Assembly: GCA_002293185.1 (NCBI GenBank) | Contig: DBCS01000008.1 | Location: forward strand, 124,001-188,000 | DNA from: Flavobacteriales bacterium UBA952 | GTDB lineage: Bacteria > Bacteroidota > Bacteroidia > Flavobacteriales_D > Crocinitomicaceae | Reading direction: 5' to 3' | DNA: 64,000 bases | Shown: positions 33,192 to 42,524 of the stretch, in pieces | Layout: every line of letters begins with the position of its first letter | Position numbering within the stretch: position 1 is the first letter of the stretch | Program-made: the position numbers and the translations under genes | Notes under the pieces: generated by a model | The model's database searches: none | Seen by the model: the letters and a program-made list of their open reading frames with translations, nothing else | What the model was told of the DNA's origin: nothing

Positions 33192-34592
33192 TTACGGCTG
33201 TGCCAAAATCCATGATGTAACCCATTGCATTACCTGAGGGTCTATGCTCTGTTCTAAAGTGGCGTATTCACTCAGGTTACACTCCTTGCATTGTTGAAAT
33301 AAATGGTTGGCACCTTCTAGCATATAAAATGTACTTTTTTCCAAAGAGGCTTTGCTCATCGCAGTTCTAAAACTTGCTTGGTTGGCCTGAGCGGGAACTT
33401 GAATATCTTCGCTACCATTGATAATTAAGAAGGGAATATCGAGTTGTGAAAGGTATGCTTGGCTTTCAAATGCCAAAAATTCCCGAGCCCAAGTATTGTT
33501 GAAAAATACACTCATTTGCTCGATGAGTTCTTTTTGATTAGCGCCATCTAACAGTTTTTTAGGAATGCTGTCCCAGCAACTATTTAACCAGGCATTATAC
33601 TGTTTAGAAAAATCGTTTGGAGTACTTCTCAATGCAATTTCAGCACCCTCTTTGTAAAAGCGTTGATTCCATCGGCTTTCCTCTTCAGAATAACCGCTTT
33701 TTTTTGGAATCAAGTACTGTTGTTCAATCAGGACTTCTTTTCCGCTATTGCCCACTGAAGCTGCTTCAATAATTGCTGAAATATACTTCGTCTGTACAGC
33801 TGCTCTGAGGGCCGTCATGCCGCCTTCTGAGTGGCCGTAAATATATAGTTGGGCTTTCGGGAATTCCTTTTTGAGCTTATTGACAATAGAAATCAAGTCA
33901 TTGGCAAAATCGGTTTGCGTAGCTTCATTGAATTTCCCAGAACTCATGCCAACGCCACGGTCGTCGTAGCGATACGAGGCGATACCATTGCGGCCGAGAT
34001 GGTCTGCCAACACCCAAAACGAACGGTGCCCTAAGATTTCGCAATCGCGGTCCTGTGCGCCTGAGCCCGACACCAAAATAACCAATGGAAACCGCGCTGC
34101 TTTCTCCTTTTCAGGTAAAATCAAGGTGCCGGAAAGTGTTGTTTTTTTATCCGTCTTGACCTGTATTTCACTAGTCATATAGGGAAATGGCGCTTTTGGA
34201 TCTTGTATTTTTCCTTTCACTTCTTTGGCAATCATTACCTCTTTGTAAAAGATAGCCGACCAAGCCAAACCTGCTTGTTTCATCGTACCCACTAAAGAAT
34301 CACCATGTAGTTTTGCGCTATAAGTAAGGCCTAGCATCTTCCAGTTGAACCACAAACTATCCGAGAAAAGTGCAAACTCTTCCATTGTTTGTGGCTTTAA
34401 TTGCGGCTGATCTGGAATGGAAACGATAATGGATCCATCGCGTCCAATGCCCCGAACATCCAGATCCATGAGTAAGGATTTCCCAGCTACTTGAAAGTTA
34501 CTGTGCCAAACACCTTGGATTTGTGAATGCGTAGTGTGATCAATAATAGAAAGGATTGAAACAATTAAAAAATAATGTAATTTGATTTTCAT
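33192..34592 (-). CDS. Exported alpha/beta-hydrolase (S9-like)
   Basis: The protein (466 aa from the ATG at 34592) has a signal peptide ending HSQ and an N-terminal region of about 130 residues of the DUF3887-like or ligand-binding type. The hydrolase domain shows VSGSGAQDRD (oxyanion region), YDDRGVGMSSGKF and the nucleophile elbow GHSEGG. GSEDIQVPAQ (acid) and GANHLFQ (His) complete the triad. It is a periplasmic esterase or peptidase of unknown substrate. A longer reading from 34649 has no signal peptide at its very start, so I prefer 34592. Confidence 0.85.
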   Translation of the reverse strand: MKIKLHYFLIVSILSIIDHTTHSQIQGVWHSNFQVAGKSLLMDLDVRGIGRDGSIIVSIPDQPQLKPQTMEEFALFSDSLWFNWKMLGLTYSAKLHGDSLVGTMKQAGLAWSAIFYKEVMIAKEVKGKIQDPKAPFPYMTSEIQVKTDKKTTLSGTLILPEKEKAARFPLVILVSGSGAQDRDCEILGHRSFWVLADHLGRNGIASYRYDDRGVGMSSGKFNEATQTDFANDLISIVNKLKKEFPKAQLYIYGHSEGGMTALRAAVQTKYISAIIEAASVGNSGKEVLIEQQYLIPKKSGYSEEESRWNQRFYKEGAEIALRSTPNDFSKQYNAWLNSCWDSIPKKLLDGANQKELIEQMSVFFNNTWAREFLAFESQAYLSQLDIPFLIINGSEDIQVPAQANQASFRTAMSKASLEKSTFYMLEGANHLFQQCKECNLSEYATLEQSIDPQVMQWVTSWILAQP

Positions 34593-34661
34593 GGTCTTAA
34601 AGGTATTTTTTTTTCTTATTTGAAAATAGATTGAGTAATCATCATTCAAATCATTATTATT

Positions 34662-35750
34662 CTAAATTTTATACTCCGGGAATAAGGAAAGAATTCCATC
34701 TTCTGAGGCAGCGCAAATACCCCGTTCCGTGATCAAGCCTGTGACTAAACGCGCAGGTGTTACATCAAAACCATAATTGGCTGCTGGTGTCGTTTCAGGG
34801 CAAATCAAAACGGGTTCAATTTTGCCTGAAGCAGATTTCCCAATGACGTACTTGACTTCATTTTGATCGCGTTCTTCGATCGGAATTTCTTTAAGACCAT
34901 CGTTGATACGCATGTCGAGGGTAGTAGATGGCAAGGCCACATAAAACGGAATTTGGTTGTCTTTGGCCGCCAAAGCTTTGAGGTAGGTGCCAATTTTATT
35001 AGCGACATCGCCTTGACGCGTGGTGCGGTCTGTGCCCACAATAACGAGGTCAACCATGCTGTGTTGCATGAGGTGCCCACCCGTGTTGTCAACGATAAGC
35101 GTATGCTTGACACCGTGTTTGGTGAGTTCGTAAGCGGTGAGGTTAGCGCCTTGATTGCGCGGGCGTGTTTCATCTACCCATACATGAACGTCAATGCCTT
35201 TTTGAACGGCCTGATAAATAGGTGAGGTGATGGTACCCCATTCAATACAACCGAGCATGCCTGCATTACAATGGGTTAAAATATGCACTGTTTCTCCTTT
35301 CTTTTTTTCCGAAATACGCTCAATTAAAGGCAGTCCATGCACACCAATCATGCGACACGTTTCAATATCTTCCTCCACAATTTTTTGCGCTTCGTTCCAG
35401 GCAGCTTCTAAAAAGTCTGCGGCCTCGTCTAGGGCTTTTTGCATGCGGTCTAGCGCCCAAAATAAATTAACTGCCGTAGGCCTAGATGCACGAAGCACTG
35501 TAAAAGCTTCATCCAAAAAACGAGCGTCGAGCCCTTTAGTGATTAATTCGCGTACCGCTAAGAAAATACCATAGGCTGCGGTGGCACCAATGAGTGGAGC
35601 TCCTCTAACAGTCATGCTTCTAATGGCGAGGTCAGCATCTTGATAAGTTTGCAACTTAACGACCACATATTCATGTGGCAATTGGCGCTGGTCAATGACC
35701 TCGATGTCTCGTTCGGGGGTAGTCCAGATCGTTCTAAAGTTTCTGCTCAT
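34662..35750 (-). CDS. mtnA: S-methyl-5-thioribose-1-phosphate isomerase
   Basis: This 362-aa enzyme of the eIF2B-like fold converts methylthioribose-1-P to methylthioribulose-1-P in methionine salvage. SMTVRGAPLIGATAAYG binds phosphate, ILTHCNAGML holds the catalytic Cys, and IVGTDRTTRQGDVANKIGTY holds the catalytic Asp. It lies directly after metK, which makes the SAM whose by-product feeds the pathway. A terminator separates the two. Other mtn genes are absent here. Confidence 0.93.
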   Translation of the reverse strand: MSRNFRTIWTTPERDIEVIDQRQLPHEYVVVKLQTYQDADLAIRSMTVRGAPLIGATAAYGIFLAVRELITKGLDARFLDEAFTVLRASRPTAVNLFWALDRMQKALDEAADFLEAAWNEAQKIVEEDIETCRMIGVHGLPLIERISEKKKGETVHILTHCNAGMLGCIEWGTITSPIYQAVQKGIDVHVWVDETRPRNQGANLTAYELTKHGVKHTLIVDNTGGHLMQHSMVDLVIVGTDRTTRQGDVANKIGTYLKALAAKDNQIPFYVALPSTTLDMRINDGLKEIPIEERDQNEVKYVIGKSASGKIEPVLICPETTPAANYGFDVTPARLVTGLITERGICAASEDGILSLFPEYKI

Positions 35751-35761
35751 GAGAATAGATT

Positions 35762-35788
35762 AAAAAAAAAGCCCGACGAGCGGGCTTT
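35762..35788 (-). terminator. Rho-independent terminator after metK
   Basis: AAAGCCCG and CGGGCTTT (35768-35788) form an 8-bp stem around a 5-nt loop. On the minus strand a run of Ts follows (35770 down to 35762). It lies 8 bases after the metK stop and just before mtnA. Confidence 0.88.
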
Positions 35789-35795
35789 AGTTATT

Positions 35796-37052
35796 TTAGA
35801 GGCCAAAAGCCGTTTTGACTTGATCAACGTAGTCGAGTTTTTCCCAGGTGAAAAGCTCAACCTCGCGGCTAACAGAAGAACCGTCAGGTGCAGTGAAGTG
35901 TTTGATAACGACTTCGTTTTTGCGTCCCATATGGCCGTAAGCTGCTGTTTCTTGATAAATGGGGTTGCGCAATTTCAAGCGTTGCTCGATAAAGTAAGGG
36001 CGCATGTCAAAAATTTGCCCAATTTTGATAGCCATTTCACCATCGGTCATTGAAACTTTAGAGGTTCCGTACGTATTGATATATAAACCACATGGTTCGG
36101 CAACACCAATCGCATAAGAAACTTGGACAAGTACTTCGTCGCAAAGACCAGCTGCAACCATGTTTTTAGCGATATGACGGGTTGCGTAGGCAGCAGAGCG
36201 GTCTACTTTTGAAGGGTCTTTTCCGGAGAAAGCACCACCACCGTGTGCACCTTTACCACCGTAAGTATCGACGATGATTTTGCGACCTGTAAGGCCGGTG
36301 TCTCCGTGTGGACCACCAATTACAAATTTGCCTGTTGGGTTGATATGATAGGTAATCGCATTGTTGAAAAGCGCTTGAATTGCCGGTGAAAGTTTGGCTT
36401 TCACTCGCGGAATCACGATTTCGATGATGTCTTTTTTAATTTTTGCCAACATTACGGCTTCATCAGCAAAGTCGTCGTGTTGGGTGGAGACTACGATGGT
36501 GTCGATGCGCTGTGGGACATTGTCATCGGAATATTCGATAGTGACTTGCGATTTGGCATCTGGGCGCAAATAGGGAATGAGCGCTGCTTCATTGTTGCGA
36601 ATAGCAGACATTTCTTCTAGTATTTTGTGCGCGAGGTCAAGTGCCAAAGGCATGTAGTTGTCAGTTTCTTTGGTGGCATAACCAAACATCATTCCTTGAT
36701 CGCCTGCACCTTGGTCTTCTGGATTACTGCGCTCCACGCCCTGATTGATATCTGAAGATTGCTCATGTATGGCAGAAAGAATACCACAGGAATTGGCATC
36801 AAACATATATTCAGATTTAGTGTAGCCAATTTTACGAATGGTTTCGCGTGCAATTTTTTGAACGTCGAGGTATACAGTAGATTTTACCTCGCCAGCTAAA
36901 ACAACCTGACCTGTAGTGACGAGGGTTTCACAAGCTACTTTTGAGCTTGGGTCAAAAGCCATGAAGTTATCGATGAGCGCATCGGAAATTTGATCGGAAA
37001 CTTTGTCTGGGTGTCCTTCAGAAACGGACTCAGAAGTGAATAAATATGCCAT
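35796..37052 (-). CDS. metK: S-adenosylmethionine synthetase
   Basis: This 418-aa enzyme makes SAM from methionine and ATP. FTSESVSEGHPDKV at the N-terminus, GDQGMMFGYAT near residue 120 and GGGAFSGKDPSKVDRSAAY near 270 are family motifs. It is the last gene before a strong terminator and has its own -7 element. The short leader leaves no room for a SAM riboswitch. Confidence 0.98.
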   Translation of the reverse strand: MAYLFTSESVSEGHPDKVSDQISDALIDNFMAFDPSSKVACETLVTTGQVVLAGEVKSTVYLDVQKIARETIRKIGYTKSEYMFDANSCGILSAIHEQSSDINQGVERSNPEDQGAGDQGMMFGYATKETDNYMPLALDLAHKILEEMSAIRNNEAALIPYLRPDAKSQVTIEYSDDNVPQRIDTIVVSTQHDDFADEAVMLAKIKKDIIEIVIPRVKAKLSPAIQALFNNAITYHINPTGKFVIGGPHGDTGLTGRKIIVDTYGGKGAHGGGAFSGKDPSKVDRSAAYATRHIAKNMVAAGLCDEVLVQVSYAIGVAEPCGLYINTYGTSKVSMTDGEMAIKIGQIFDMRPYFIEQRLKLRNPIYQETAAYGHMGRKNEVVIKHFTAPDGSSVSREVELFTWEKLDYVDQVKTAFGL

Positions 37053-37072
37053 TAGTTGATTTTATTAGAGTG

Positions 37073-37080
37073 CAAAGTTA
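37073..37080 (-). promoter_or_regulatory. -7 element TAACTTTG for metK
   Basis: Full consensus match on minus, overlapping the stop region of the upstream gene, 20 nt before the metK ATG (37052). Confidence 0.5.
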
Positions 37081-38244
37081 CGAAATAAATTTACTTCCTT
37101 CACGGACAACCCTACGGAGTAAAGGATTTGGTCTGTAGCGATTTTCGCCATATTCTGCGAAAAGCTTTTCGAGTTTTTCCAAAACCCATGCTGGCCCTAA
37201 TTCATCGGCCCAAGCCAATAGTCCTTTGGGGTAATTTACGCCTTTGGTCATGGCTAGGTCAACAGCCTGTGGGCTTGCCACCTGCATAAACACCGCATCG
37301 GCGGCTTCATTGATGAGTAATACAAGGATTCTTTCAAAAATATAGGTACCTAACTGGGAATCCTCGATTGCTGCTGACGCTTGTGCGTTTTCACTGTAGT
37401 CATAGAAGCCCCGACCAGTTTTACGGCCTAAAAAACCAGCTTCCATGTGCCTTTTTTGTGTAAAGGAGGGCTTGAAACGCGGGTCGTAATAAAAAGCCGA
37501 AAAAACGGTTTCAGTTACGGTATAATTGATATCATTACCAATGTAATCCATGAGGGTGAAGGGCCCCATTTTAAAGCCTCCAATTTGTGTCATGGCCCAG
37601 TCTATAGTCGCAAAATCTGCTAAGCCTTCTTCATACATGCGCAACGCTTCGCCGTAAAATGGCCGTGCTACTCTATTGACGATAAATCCGGGGGTGTCTT
37701 TGCAAACCACAACTGTTTTATTCCAGTTGGTGATGAGCGTTTCGATAGCGTTGGTAGTTTCAACAGAAGTTGCCACACCCGGAATGACTTCTACAAGCGG
37801 CATCAGGGTAGCAGGATTAAAAAAGTGAATACCCAAAAAGCGGCTTGGATTTTGCAAGCAAGCCCCAATTGATGCAATGGACAACGAAGAGGTATTGCTA
37901 GCCAAAATGCAATTGGAGCCAATCGTTTGTTCTAGTTGTTGAAATAATTGATGTTTGATTTCGAGTTTTTCAATAATTGCCTCGATAACCAAACTTGCTG
38001 CACTGTGGTCACTGAGTAGGGTAGAGTAGGTCAGGCTGGATTTGATGGTCTCTGCTTTCTCAGAGGAGAACTTTCCTTTTTCAACTAATTTATCAAGACT
38101 TTTTATAATTTGTTGTTCAGCCCGTTGTAATTGCTCAGGGTTGGTATCCGTTAAGACCACCTTGTGTCCGGCTTGTGCCGCAACTTGCGCAATACCTGCA
38201 CCCATAGTGCCTGCGCCAACAACGCCTATTTGACCTTTCATCAT
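37078..38244 (-). CDS. 3-hydroxyacyl-CoA dehydrogenase (PaaH/HBD-like)
   Basis: This 388-aa enzyme oxidises 3-hydroxyacyl-CoA with NAD. The NAD loop GVVGAGTMGAG starts at residue 7, SNTSSLSI and FLGIHFFNPATLMPLVEVI are typical, and the C-terminal domain is duplicated as in PaaH. It begins one base inside the stop of the enoyl-CoA hydratase (TAATG). The pair could serve phenylacetate or beta-oxidation; the rest of the paa pathway is not in the window. Two adjacent ATGs occur at the start. Confidence 0.9.
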   Translation of the reverse strand: MMKGQIGVVGAGTMGAGIAQVAAQAGHKVVLTDTNPEQLQRAEQQIIKSLDKLVEKGKFSSEKAETIKSSLTYSTLLSDHSAASLVIEAIIEKLEIKHQLFQQLEQTIGSNCILASNTSSLSIASIGACLQNPSRFLGIHFFNPATLMPLVEVIPGVATSVETTNAIETLITNWNKTVVVCKDTPGFIVNRVARPFYGEALRMYEEGLADFATIDWAMTQIGGFKMGPFTLMDYIGNDINYTVTETVFSAFYYDPRFKPSFTQKRHMEAGFLGRKTGRGFYDYSENAQASAAIEDSQLGTYIFERILVLLINEAADAVFMQVASPQAVDLAMTKGVNYPKGLLAWADELGPAWVLEKLEKLFAEYGENRYRPNPLLRRVVREGSKFIS

Positions 38245-39020
38245 TAGTTTCCTTTAAATTCAGGGCTTCTTTTTTCAAGAAATGCTTGTACGCCTTCCTT
38301 GAAATCATGTGTTTGCCCTGCTTGGGTTTGTAATTTTTCTTCGAGTGCCAACTGCGCGCCTAGATCTTGGTTAAAGCCAGCATCTACAGCTTTTTTGGTA
38401 AGACCGAGGGCTTTGGTAGGCATTTTTGCCAATTGCTGAGCTAACTGTGCCACCATACTTTCAAACTCGGTATCAGGTACAGCTTTGTATATCATATTCA
38501 TTTGTTCGGCGTCTTTAGCAGCAACTTTTTCACCGGTCATCATGAGTGCCAGTGCTTTTTGCATGCCAACTAATCTCGGAAGAAAAAAGGTGCCACCAGA
38601 ATCTGGGATGAGTCCAATTTTAGAGAACGCTTGAATAAAAGCAGCACTTTCTTTGGCTATTACGAGGTCACAGGCCAGTGCAATATTAGCTCCGGCTCCG
38701 GCAGCGACGCCATTTACTGCAGCAATTACTGGTTTTTCGAGTGCCCTGATTTTCAATATAATCGGGTTGTAATGTTTGCTCACAATTTCTTGAAGAGCGG
38801 GCCCATGTGGGTCAGTAGCTTCAGCTAAGTCCTGACCCGCGCAAAAGGCTTTGCCTTCGCCAGTGAGTACCACCGCTCTGATGTGGTCATCGGTACTGCA
38901 GCGATCGAGCTCGGCTTGTAATTGCAAGGCCATGCTGCGGTTAAAAGAATTGAAAACGCTTGGTCGGTTGAGTGTTAGGGTCAGCACGCCATTTTCAAGG
39001 TGAGTGAGAATTTCTTGCAT
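38244..39020 (-). CDS. Enoyl-CoA hydratase/isomerase (PaaG-like)
   Basis: This 258-aa crotonase-fold enzyme shows GKAFCAGQDLAEATD (oxyanion loop), NGVAAGAGANIALACDLVIA and IGLIPDSGGTFFLPRLVG. The Asp in IPDSGGT and the GQDL form match PaaG, which isomerises ring-epoxyphenylacetyl-CoA to the oxepin, but fatty-acid roles are possible. It is coupled to the dehydrogenase downstream and lies 3 bp after the WYL regulator gene. Confidence 0.87.
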   Translation of the reverse strand: MQEILTHLENGVLTLTLNRPSVFNSFNRSMALQLQAELDRCSTDDHIRAVVLTGEGKAFCAGQDLAEATDPHGPALQEIVSKHYNPIILKIRALEKPVIAAVNGVAAGAGANIALACDLVIAKESAAFIQAFSKIGLIPDSGGTFFLPRLVGMQKALALMMTGEKVAAKDAEQMNMIYKAVPDTEFESMVAQLAQQLAKMPTKALGLTKKAVDAGFNQDLGAQLALEEKLQTQAGQTHDFKEGVQAFLEKRSPEFKGN

Positions 39021-39023
39021 AGG

Positions 39024-40031
39024 TTAAGATTGATATCGATTGAGCAACGCTTGTCCACGTTCTTTTAAAGTGAGGCGCAAACTGGCTGGTTCGAGCACCT
39101 CAACTTCTCCGGCGTAGCCAAGTAGGTTTCGGATAAACTCTTCTGTTATTAAAATACGCAGTTCAAAAAGGCTGTAATCTGCTTTTTTTTCGATGATTTG
39201 TTGAGAGGCATGAAAAGCTTGAGTTTCGATATAACGAGCAGCCACGGCATCTGCTTTTATGATGACGCGAAGCGCCTCTCCTTTAAAAGCTGTGATTCCA
39301 ACGGCATCGCGAAAATAAGCAGTTGCATCGAAGTCTTCCGGAACTTGAGCTGCCTCCGCGAGCAATTGGAGCTCAGACATCCGGTCGAGTGCAAAAGTCA
39401 TGATGTCCTGCTTTTGAATGTCATAAGAAATGAGATACCAACGGTTGCGGTATTCTTTCAAAAATAAGGGGCTTACTTTTCTAGGTTTAGCTTGTTGTTG
39501 CTGAAAACTAGTGTACATAAACCAGACGCGTTTTTTTGCTTGTACACCTTCTAGAAGCATAGGCAGATACTCGTTCCCACCTGTAGAAACTGCAGATTCA
39601 AACTGAATAAATTTCGAGAGTTCTTCACTTTGGTCGCCAACGGCAACGCGGTCTACGATTTTATCTATGGCCAAACCAAATTGTTGAAAAAACGGTACTT
39701 CTCTAAATTGTTGTAAGGTGGAGACCGCAAAACGGATCGAGGAAAGCTCGTCTTCTGTGAGCGGAACATCATTGATACTGAAGTCTGGGTCTTCGTAGAA
39801 GTAGCCTCCATTTTTTTTACTAAAGCGAATAGGTGCGTCGTGTTCTATTTTCATGGTAAACAAGTCCTTTTCGATTGTTGACGCACAAATATGGGCGCCT
39901 GATTCAGAACCAAAAAGTGCTTCCTCACAAGCTGTACGAAGCCTTTCTTTGGACGGAAAAGGCTTGTACTTGTTGCGCAACATCCGGTCGATGATGCGAT
40001 AGCGAATGAGGGCGTTTTTGATATGGGGCAT
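39024..40031 (-). CDS. WYL-domain transcriptional regulator
   Basis: This 335-aa protein has an N-terminal winged-helix region (RYRIIDRMLRNKYKPFPSKERLRTACEEAL). The central WYL domain, about residues 150-230, includes KKRVWFMYTSFQQQ and KEYRNRWYLISYDIQ. WYL domains sense ligands such as nucleotides or ssDNA in several regulators. It sits in a packed run of co-directional genes, overlapping the 471-aa gene by one base, and may regulate this run. Confidence 0.88.
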   Translation of the reverse strand: MPHIKNALIRYRIIDRMLRNKYKPFPSKERLRTACEEALFGSESGAHICASTIEKDLFTMKIEHDAPIRFSKKNGGYFYEDPDFSINDVPLTEDELSSIRFAVSTLQQFREVPFFQQFGLAIDKIVDRVAVGDQSEELSKFIQFESAVSTGGNEYLPMLLEGVQAKKRVWFMYTSFQQQQAKPRKVSPLFLKEYRNRWYLISYDIQKQDIMTFALDRMSELQLLAEAAQVPEDFDATAYFRDAVGITAFKGEALRVIIKADAVAARYIETQAFHASQQIIEKKADYSLFELRILITEEFIRNLLGYAGEVEVLEPASLRLTLKERGQALLNRYQS

Positions 40032-41446
40032 TAATGTTTTTCCAATTTTTGTTGGTACCCGAAGAGTTCAAAAAACTTAATGGCCTTTACAACTTCATAA
40101 GGAACGTCGTCTTCCCAACTGTGGGCATTTGCTTTAATTTTACTCAGTACATCGTCCGAAAGGATGTGTAACAAACTCGTGTCGTATTCTTGCAAAGATG
40201 TGATTTTGTCATTGGCTTGCATGTAGTTAAGTAAGCCCATCAAATTGTCGGGAAGTTTGATATTTCCCAAATGGTACAAACTGCCATCTTCTACGTTGAT
40301 TGCTGGATATACATATAGCTTTACGTTGTGTCCGAAACCGCGGCCAAATGCTTCAAGCAAGCCACCGGGTAGGTTATCGTAATACTTTTCGTCAAAAATG
40401 ATGTGTAGGTTATAGATACCCATAATGACACCCACCAAGTTTCCGCGTGCAATTGAGGAGAGGTATTCGAGCATCTTATAATGCTTAAGGTAGTTAGATA
40501 CCATAACGGTATAGCCAAGAGAACCTAGCAACTCTGCACGATCTAGAAAATCTTTGTCTGATATTTTGCCATCGGCGGTGAGGTCTTTGAGCGTGAGTTC
40601 AAACACGACTTCTAGTTGTTCAGGCTTGACGCGTTTTTCTTTGGCAAAAGCAGCTCTAGCACGTTCGATCATGTCGATATGTACTTTAGTTACCGGTCTG
40701 AAACGACCACGCATGAGCAAAATATTTTTTTTGTACAAGGCAGTAGAGGGCTGCATGACATTTTTAGCAAGGTCGAACATGGTGGCGTTGGTGATGCCGC
40801 GTCGGACCAAATTGAGGGCAATGATGCGGTTGTCCATGTCTTCAAAGTCCGGACCAGAGATGCGAAGCATATCGATTTCCATGCGGTCTGGGGGTAAGCG
40901 ATGTACAATTCCATCAATGAATCCGTCGATATCTCCGGCTTGAAAATAACATGCATAGATGAGGTTGACCCCTAAAATTCCTAGGGCTTCTTGTTGTGCT
41001 TTATGGCTGTTGTCGTGCATTTTGATATGCAAAATGACATCGTTGGGTTTGCTGTCATTGCTGAGTTGAAAACGTACGCCAACCCATCCTTGACCCTGAT
41101 TGGTTTTGTGATAATTTAAAGACTCTACGGTGTTACAAAATGCAAAAAAACGGGCTTCTCGGTTTTTAATGGGGAGGATTGTCTCTAGGTGTTTGAATTC
41201 GGTCTTGAGCATGGTCAGCAGGCGCTCCTCGCATACGTATCGGGCGGTTTCTCCGTACATAGAATCCGAAACTTTCATGTCGTATGCCGATTGCGTGTAG
41301 GCTATTGTGCCCGAGCTTCCGCCGGCTTTAAAAAAATTGGCAGCAACCTCTTGACCTGCTCCAATTTCTGCAAAACAGCCGTAGATGTCTGGGGTAAGAT
41401 TGATCTTTAAAGCCTTGTCTTCGGTGGTTAAACGACTTGCGCTCAT
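40031..41446 (-). CDS. Conserved hypothetical, possible nucleotidylyltransferase-like protein
   Basis: This 471-aa cytosolic protein has no signal peptide or membrane segment. Residues about 240-265 read LLMRGRFRPVTKVHIDMIERA, which resembles the GxFxPxHxGHxxLxxxA motif of nucleotidylyltransferases such as NadD, with one His retained. Relatives are sometimes labelled as nicotinate-nucleotide adenylyltransferase or, wrongly, TonB receptor. The about 240 residues on each side match no domain I recognise. It lies between the di-haem peroxidase gene (1-bp gap) and the WYL regulator (1-bp overlap), so it belongs to that operon. Confidence 0.6.
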   Translation of the reverse strand: MSASRLTTEDKALKINLTPDIYGCFAEIGAGQEVAANFFKAGGSSGTIAYTQSAYDMKVSDSMYGETARYVCEERLLTMLKTEFKHLETILPIKNREARFFAFCNTVESLNYHKTNQGQGWVGVRFQLSNDSKPNDVILHIKMHDNSHKAQQEALGILGVNLIYACYFQAGDIDGFIDGIVHRLPPDRMEIDMLRISGPDFEDMDNRIIALNLVRRGITNATMFDLAKNVMQPSTALYKKNILLMRGRFRPVTKVHIDMIERARAAFAKEKRVKPEQLEVVFELTLKDLTADGKISDKDFLDRAELLGSLGYTVMVSNYLKHYKMLEYLSSIARGNLVGVIMGIYNLHIIFDEKYYDNLPGGLLEAFGRGFGHNVKLYVYPAINVEDGSLYHLGNIKLPDNLMGLLNYMQANDKITSLQEYDTSLLHILSDDVLSKIKANAHSWEDDVPYEVVKAIKFFELFGYQQKLEKH

Positions 41447-41447
41447 G

Positions 41448-42524
41448 TTAGTGTGGATCTTTGAATTTTGGATTGGAGATAAAAGAGTTGTCGGTCAGGG
41501 TATGTAAAAATTTCTTGAGCAAGTATTTTTCTTGGGTGCTTAACTGAACGCCTCCTTGGTCAGCAAATTCGATCAGCGGATCTATGGTTGGCGAAACATG
41601 CACACCGCTCGAGTAATGTTCAATGACTTGGTCAAGAGTTTGAAAACGACCGTCGTGCATGTATGGAGCACTGAGCGCAATGTTGCGCAAGGTAGGAACT
41701 TTGAATTTGCCGTAGTCTTCGGGGTTTCCAGTAACAGCTCCTCTTCCTAAATCGCTAAAGTTGGGGTCGAGTCCATTATTGCTGTATTTTTTGACGCGCA
41801 TCAGCGGGCCGTTGTGACAATGAAAGCAATCGGCGCCATTGAGGCTCTTGAAGAGATCGTAGCCTGCCCATTCTTCTACATCTACGGTTTGCAGTGTGTT
41901 TTGCTCTTGGGTAGTAAGCGTCATGCCATTTTCAAATTTGTACATGACATCGTACTTCGATGAGGCTGAAATCATGGTTCGAATAAATTGGGCGATTGCT
42001 TTGGCCACTTTTGTTGAGTCGATACCAGGCTCGCCAAAAGCTCGGTAGAATTTGTTGCGGTAGTTGATGTCGAGGTTCAGTTTGTAAACTGCGTCGGACC
42101 AACTCTGGTGCATTTCGATGGGGTTGGGAATGGGCTCTAAAATTTGTTCTTCCAATGAAGACGCACGGCCGTCCCAAAAAAAGAAGTTGTCCCAGCCTAG
42201 GTTGATGAGCGCCATAGAGTTGCGTGTTCCAGCAATACCGTCTATGCCAACGGAGTACTTATTTGGATCGGAAAAACTGCTCGTTGCAAAATGACAAGAA
42301 GCACAGCTCATAGAATCATTACCCGACAAGCGTTTTTCATAGAACAACCAACGGCCAAGTTCAACACCTTCATTGGTCATGGGGTTATCTGCCGGAATAA
42401 GCATGTCCGGAAAATGACTTGGAATTTCTAATGCGTAAGGCGTGGCTTGGAAGCTCGCTTTGTCTTTTTTACATGCGCTGAATAAGGTAAGGAGGCCAAA
42501 AAAGACGAGCAAATTTTTCATCAA
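41448..42524 (-). CDS. Di-haem cytochrome-c peroxidase/MauG-family lipoprotein (MbnH-like)
   Basis: This 358-aa protein has a lipobox (FSACKK, Cys18) and two c-type haem motifs, CASCH (74-78) and CFHCH (233-237). PTLRNIALSAPYMHDGRF near residue 280 is the usual CcpA/MauG signature. MauG-family members either reduce peroxide or oxidise a partner protein. The partner here is probably the MbnP-like protein whose gene overlaps by 4 bp (ATGA), which favours an MbnH role over a plain peroxidase. It should sit in the periplasm, anchored by lipid. Confidence 0.9.
   Translation of the reverse strand: MMKNLLVFFGLLTLFSACKKDKASFQATPYALEIPSHFPDMLIPADNPMTNEGVELGRWLFYEKRLSGNDSMSCASCHFATSSFSDPNKYSVGIDGIAGTRNSMALINLGWDNFFFWDGRASSLEEQILEPIPNPIEMHQSWSDAVYKLNLDINYRNKFYRAFGEPGIDSTKVAKAIAQFIRTMISASSKYDVMYKFENGMTLTTQEQNTLQTVDVEEWAGYDLFKSLNGADCFHCHNGPLMRVKKYSNNGLDPNFSDLGRGAVTGNPEDYGKFKVPTLRNIALSAPYMHDGRFQTLDQVIEHYSSGVHVSPTIDPLIEFADQGGVQLSTQEKYLLKKFLHTLTDNSFISNPKFKDPH

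Noticed and set aside
37053..37077. SAM riboswitch upstream of metK
   Set aside because: Only 25 bp separate metK from the gene before it, and no riboswitch-like structure fits.
41448..42524. Ordinary cytochrome-c peroxidase for hydrogen peroxide detoxification
   Set aside because: Not excluded, but the ATGA overlap with an MbnP-family gene makes an MbnH role more likely.
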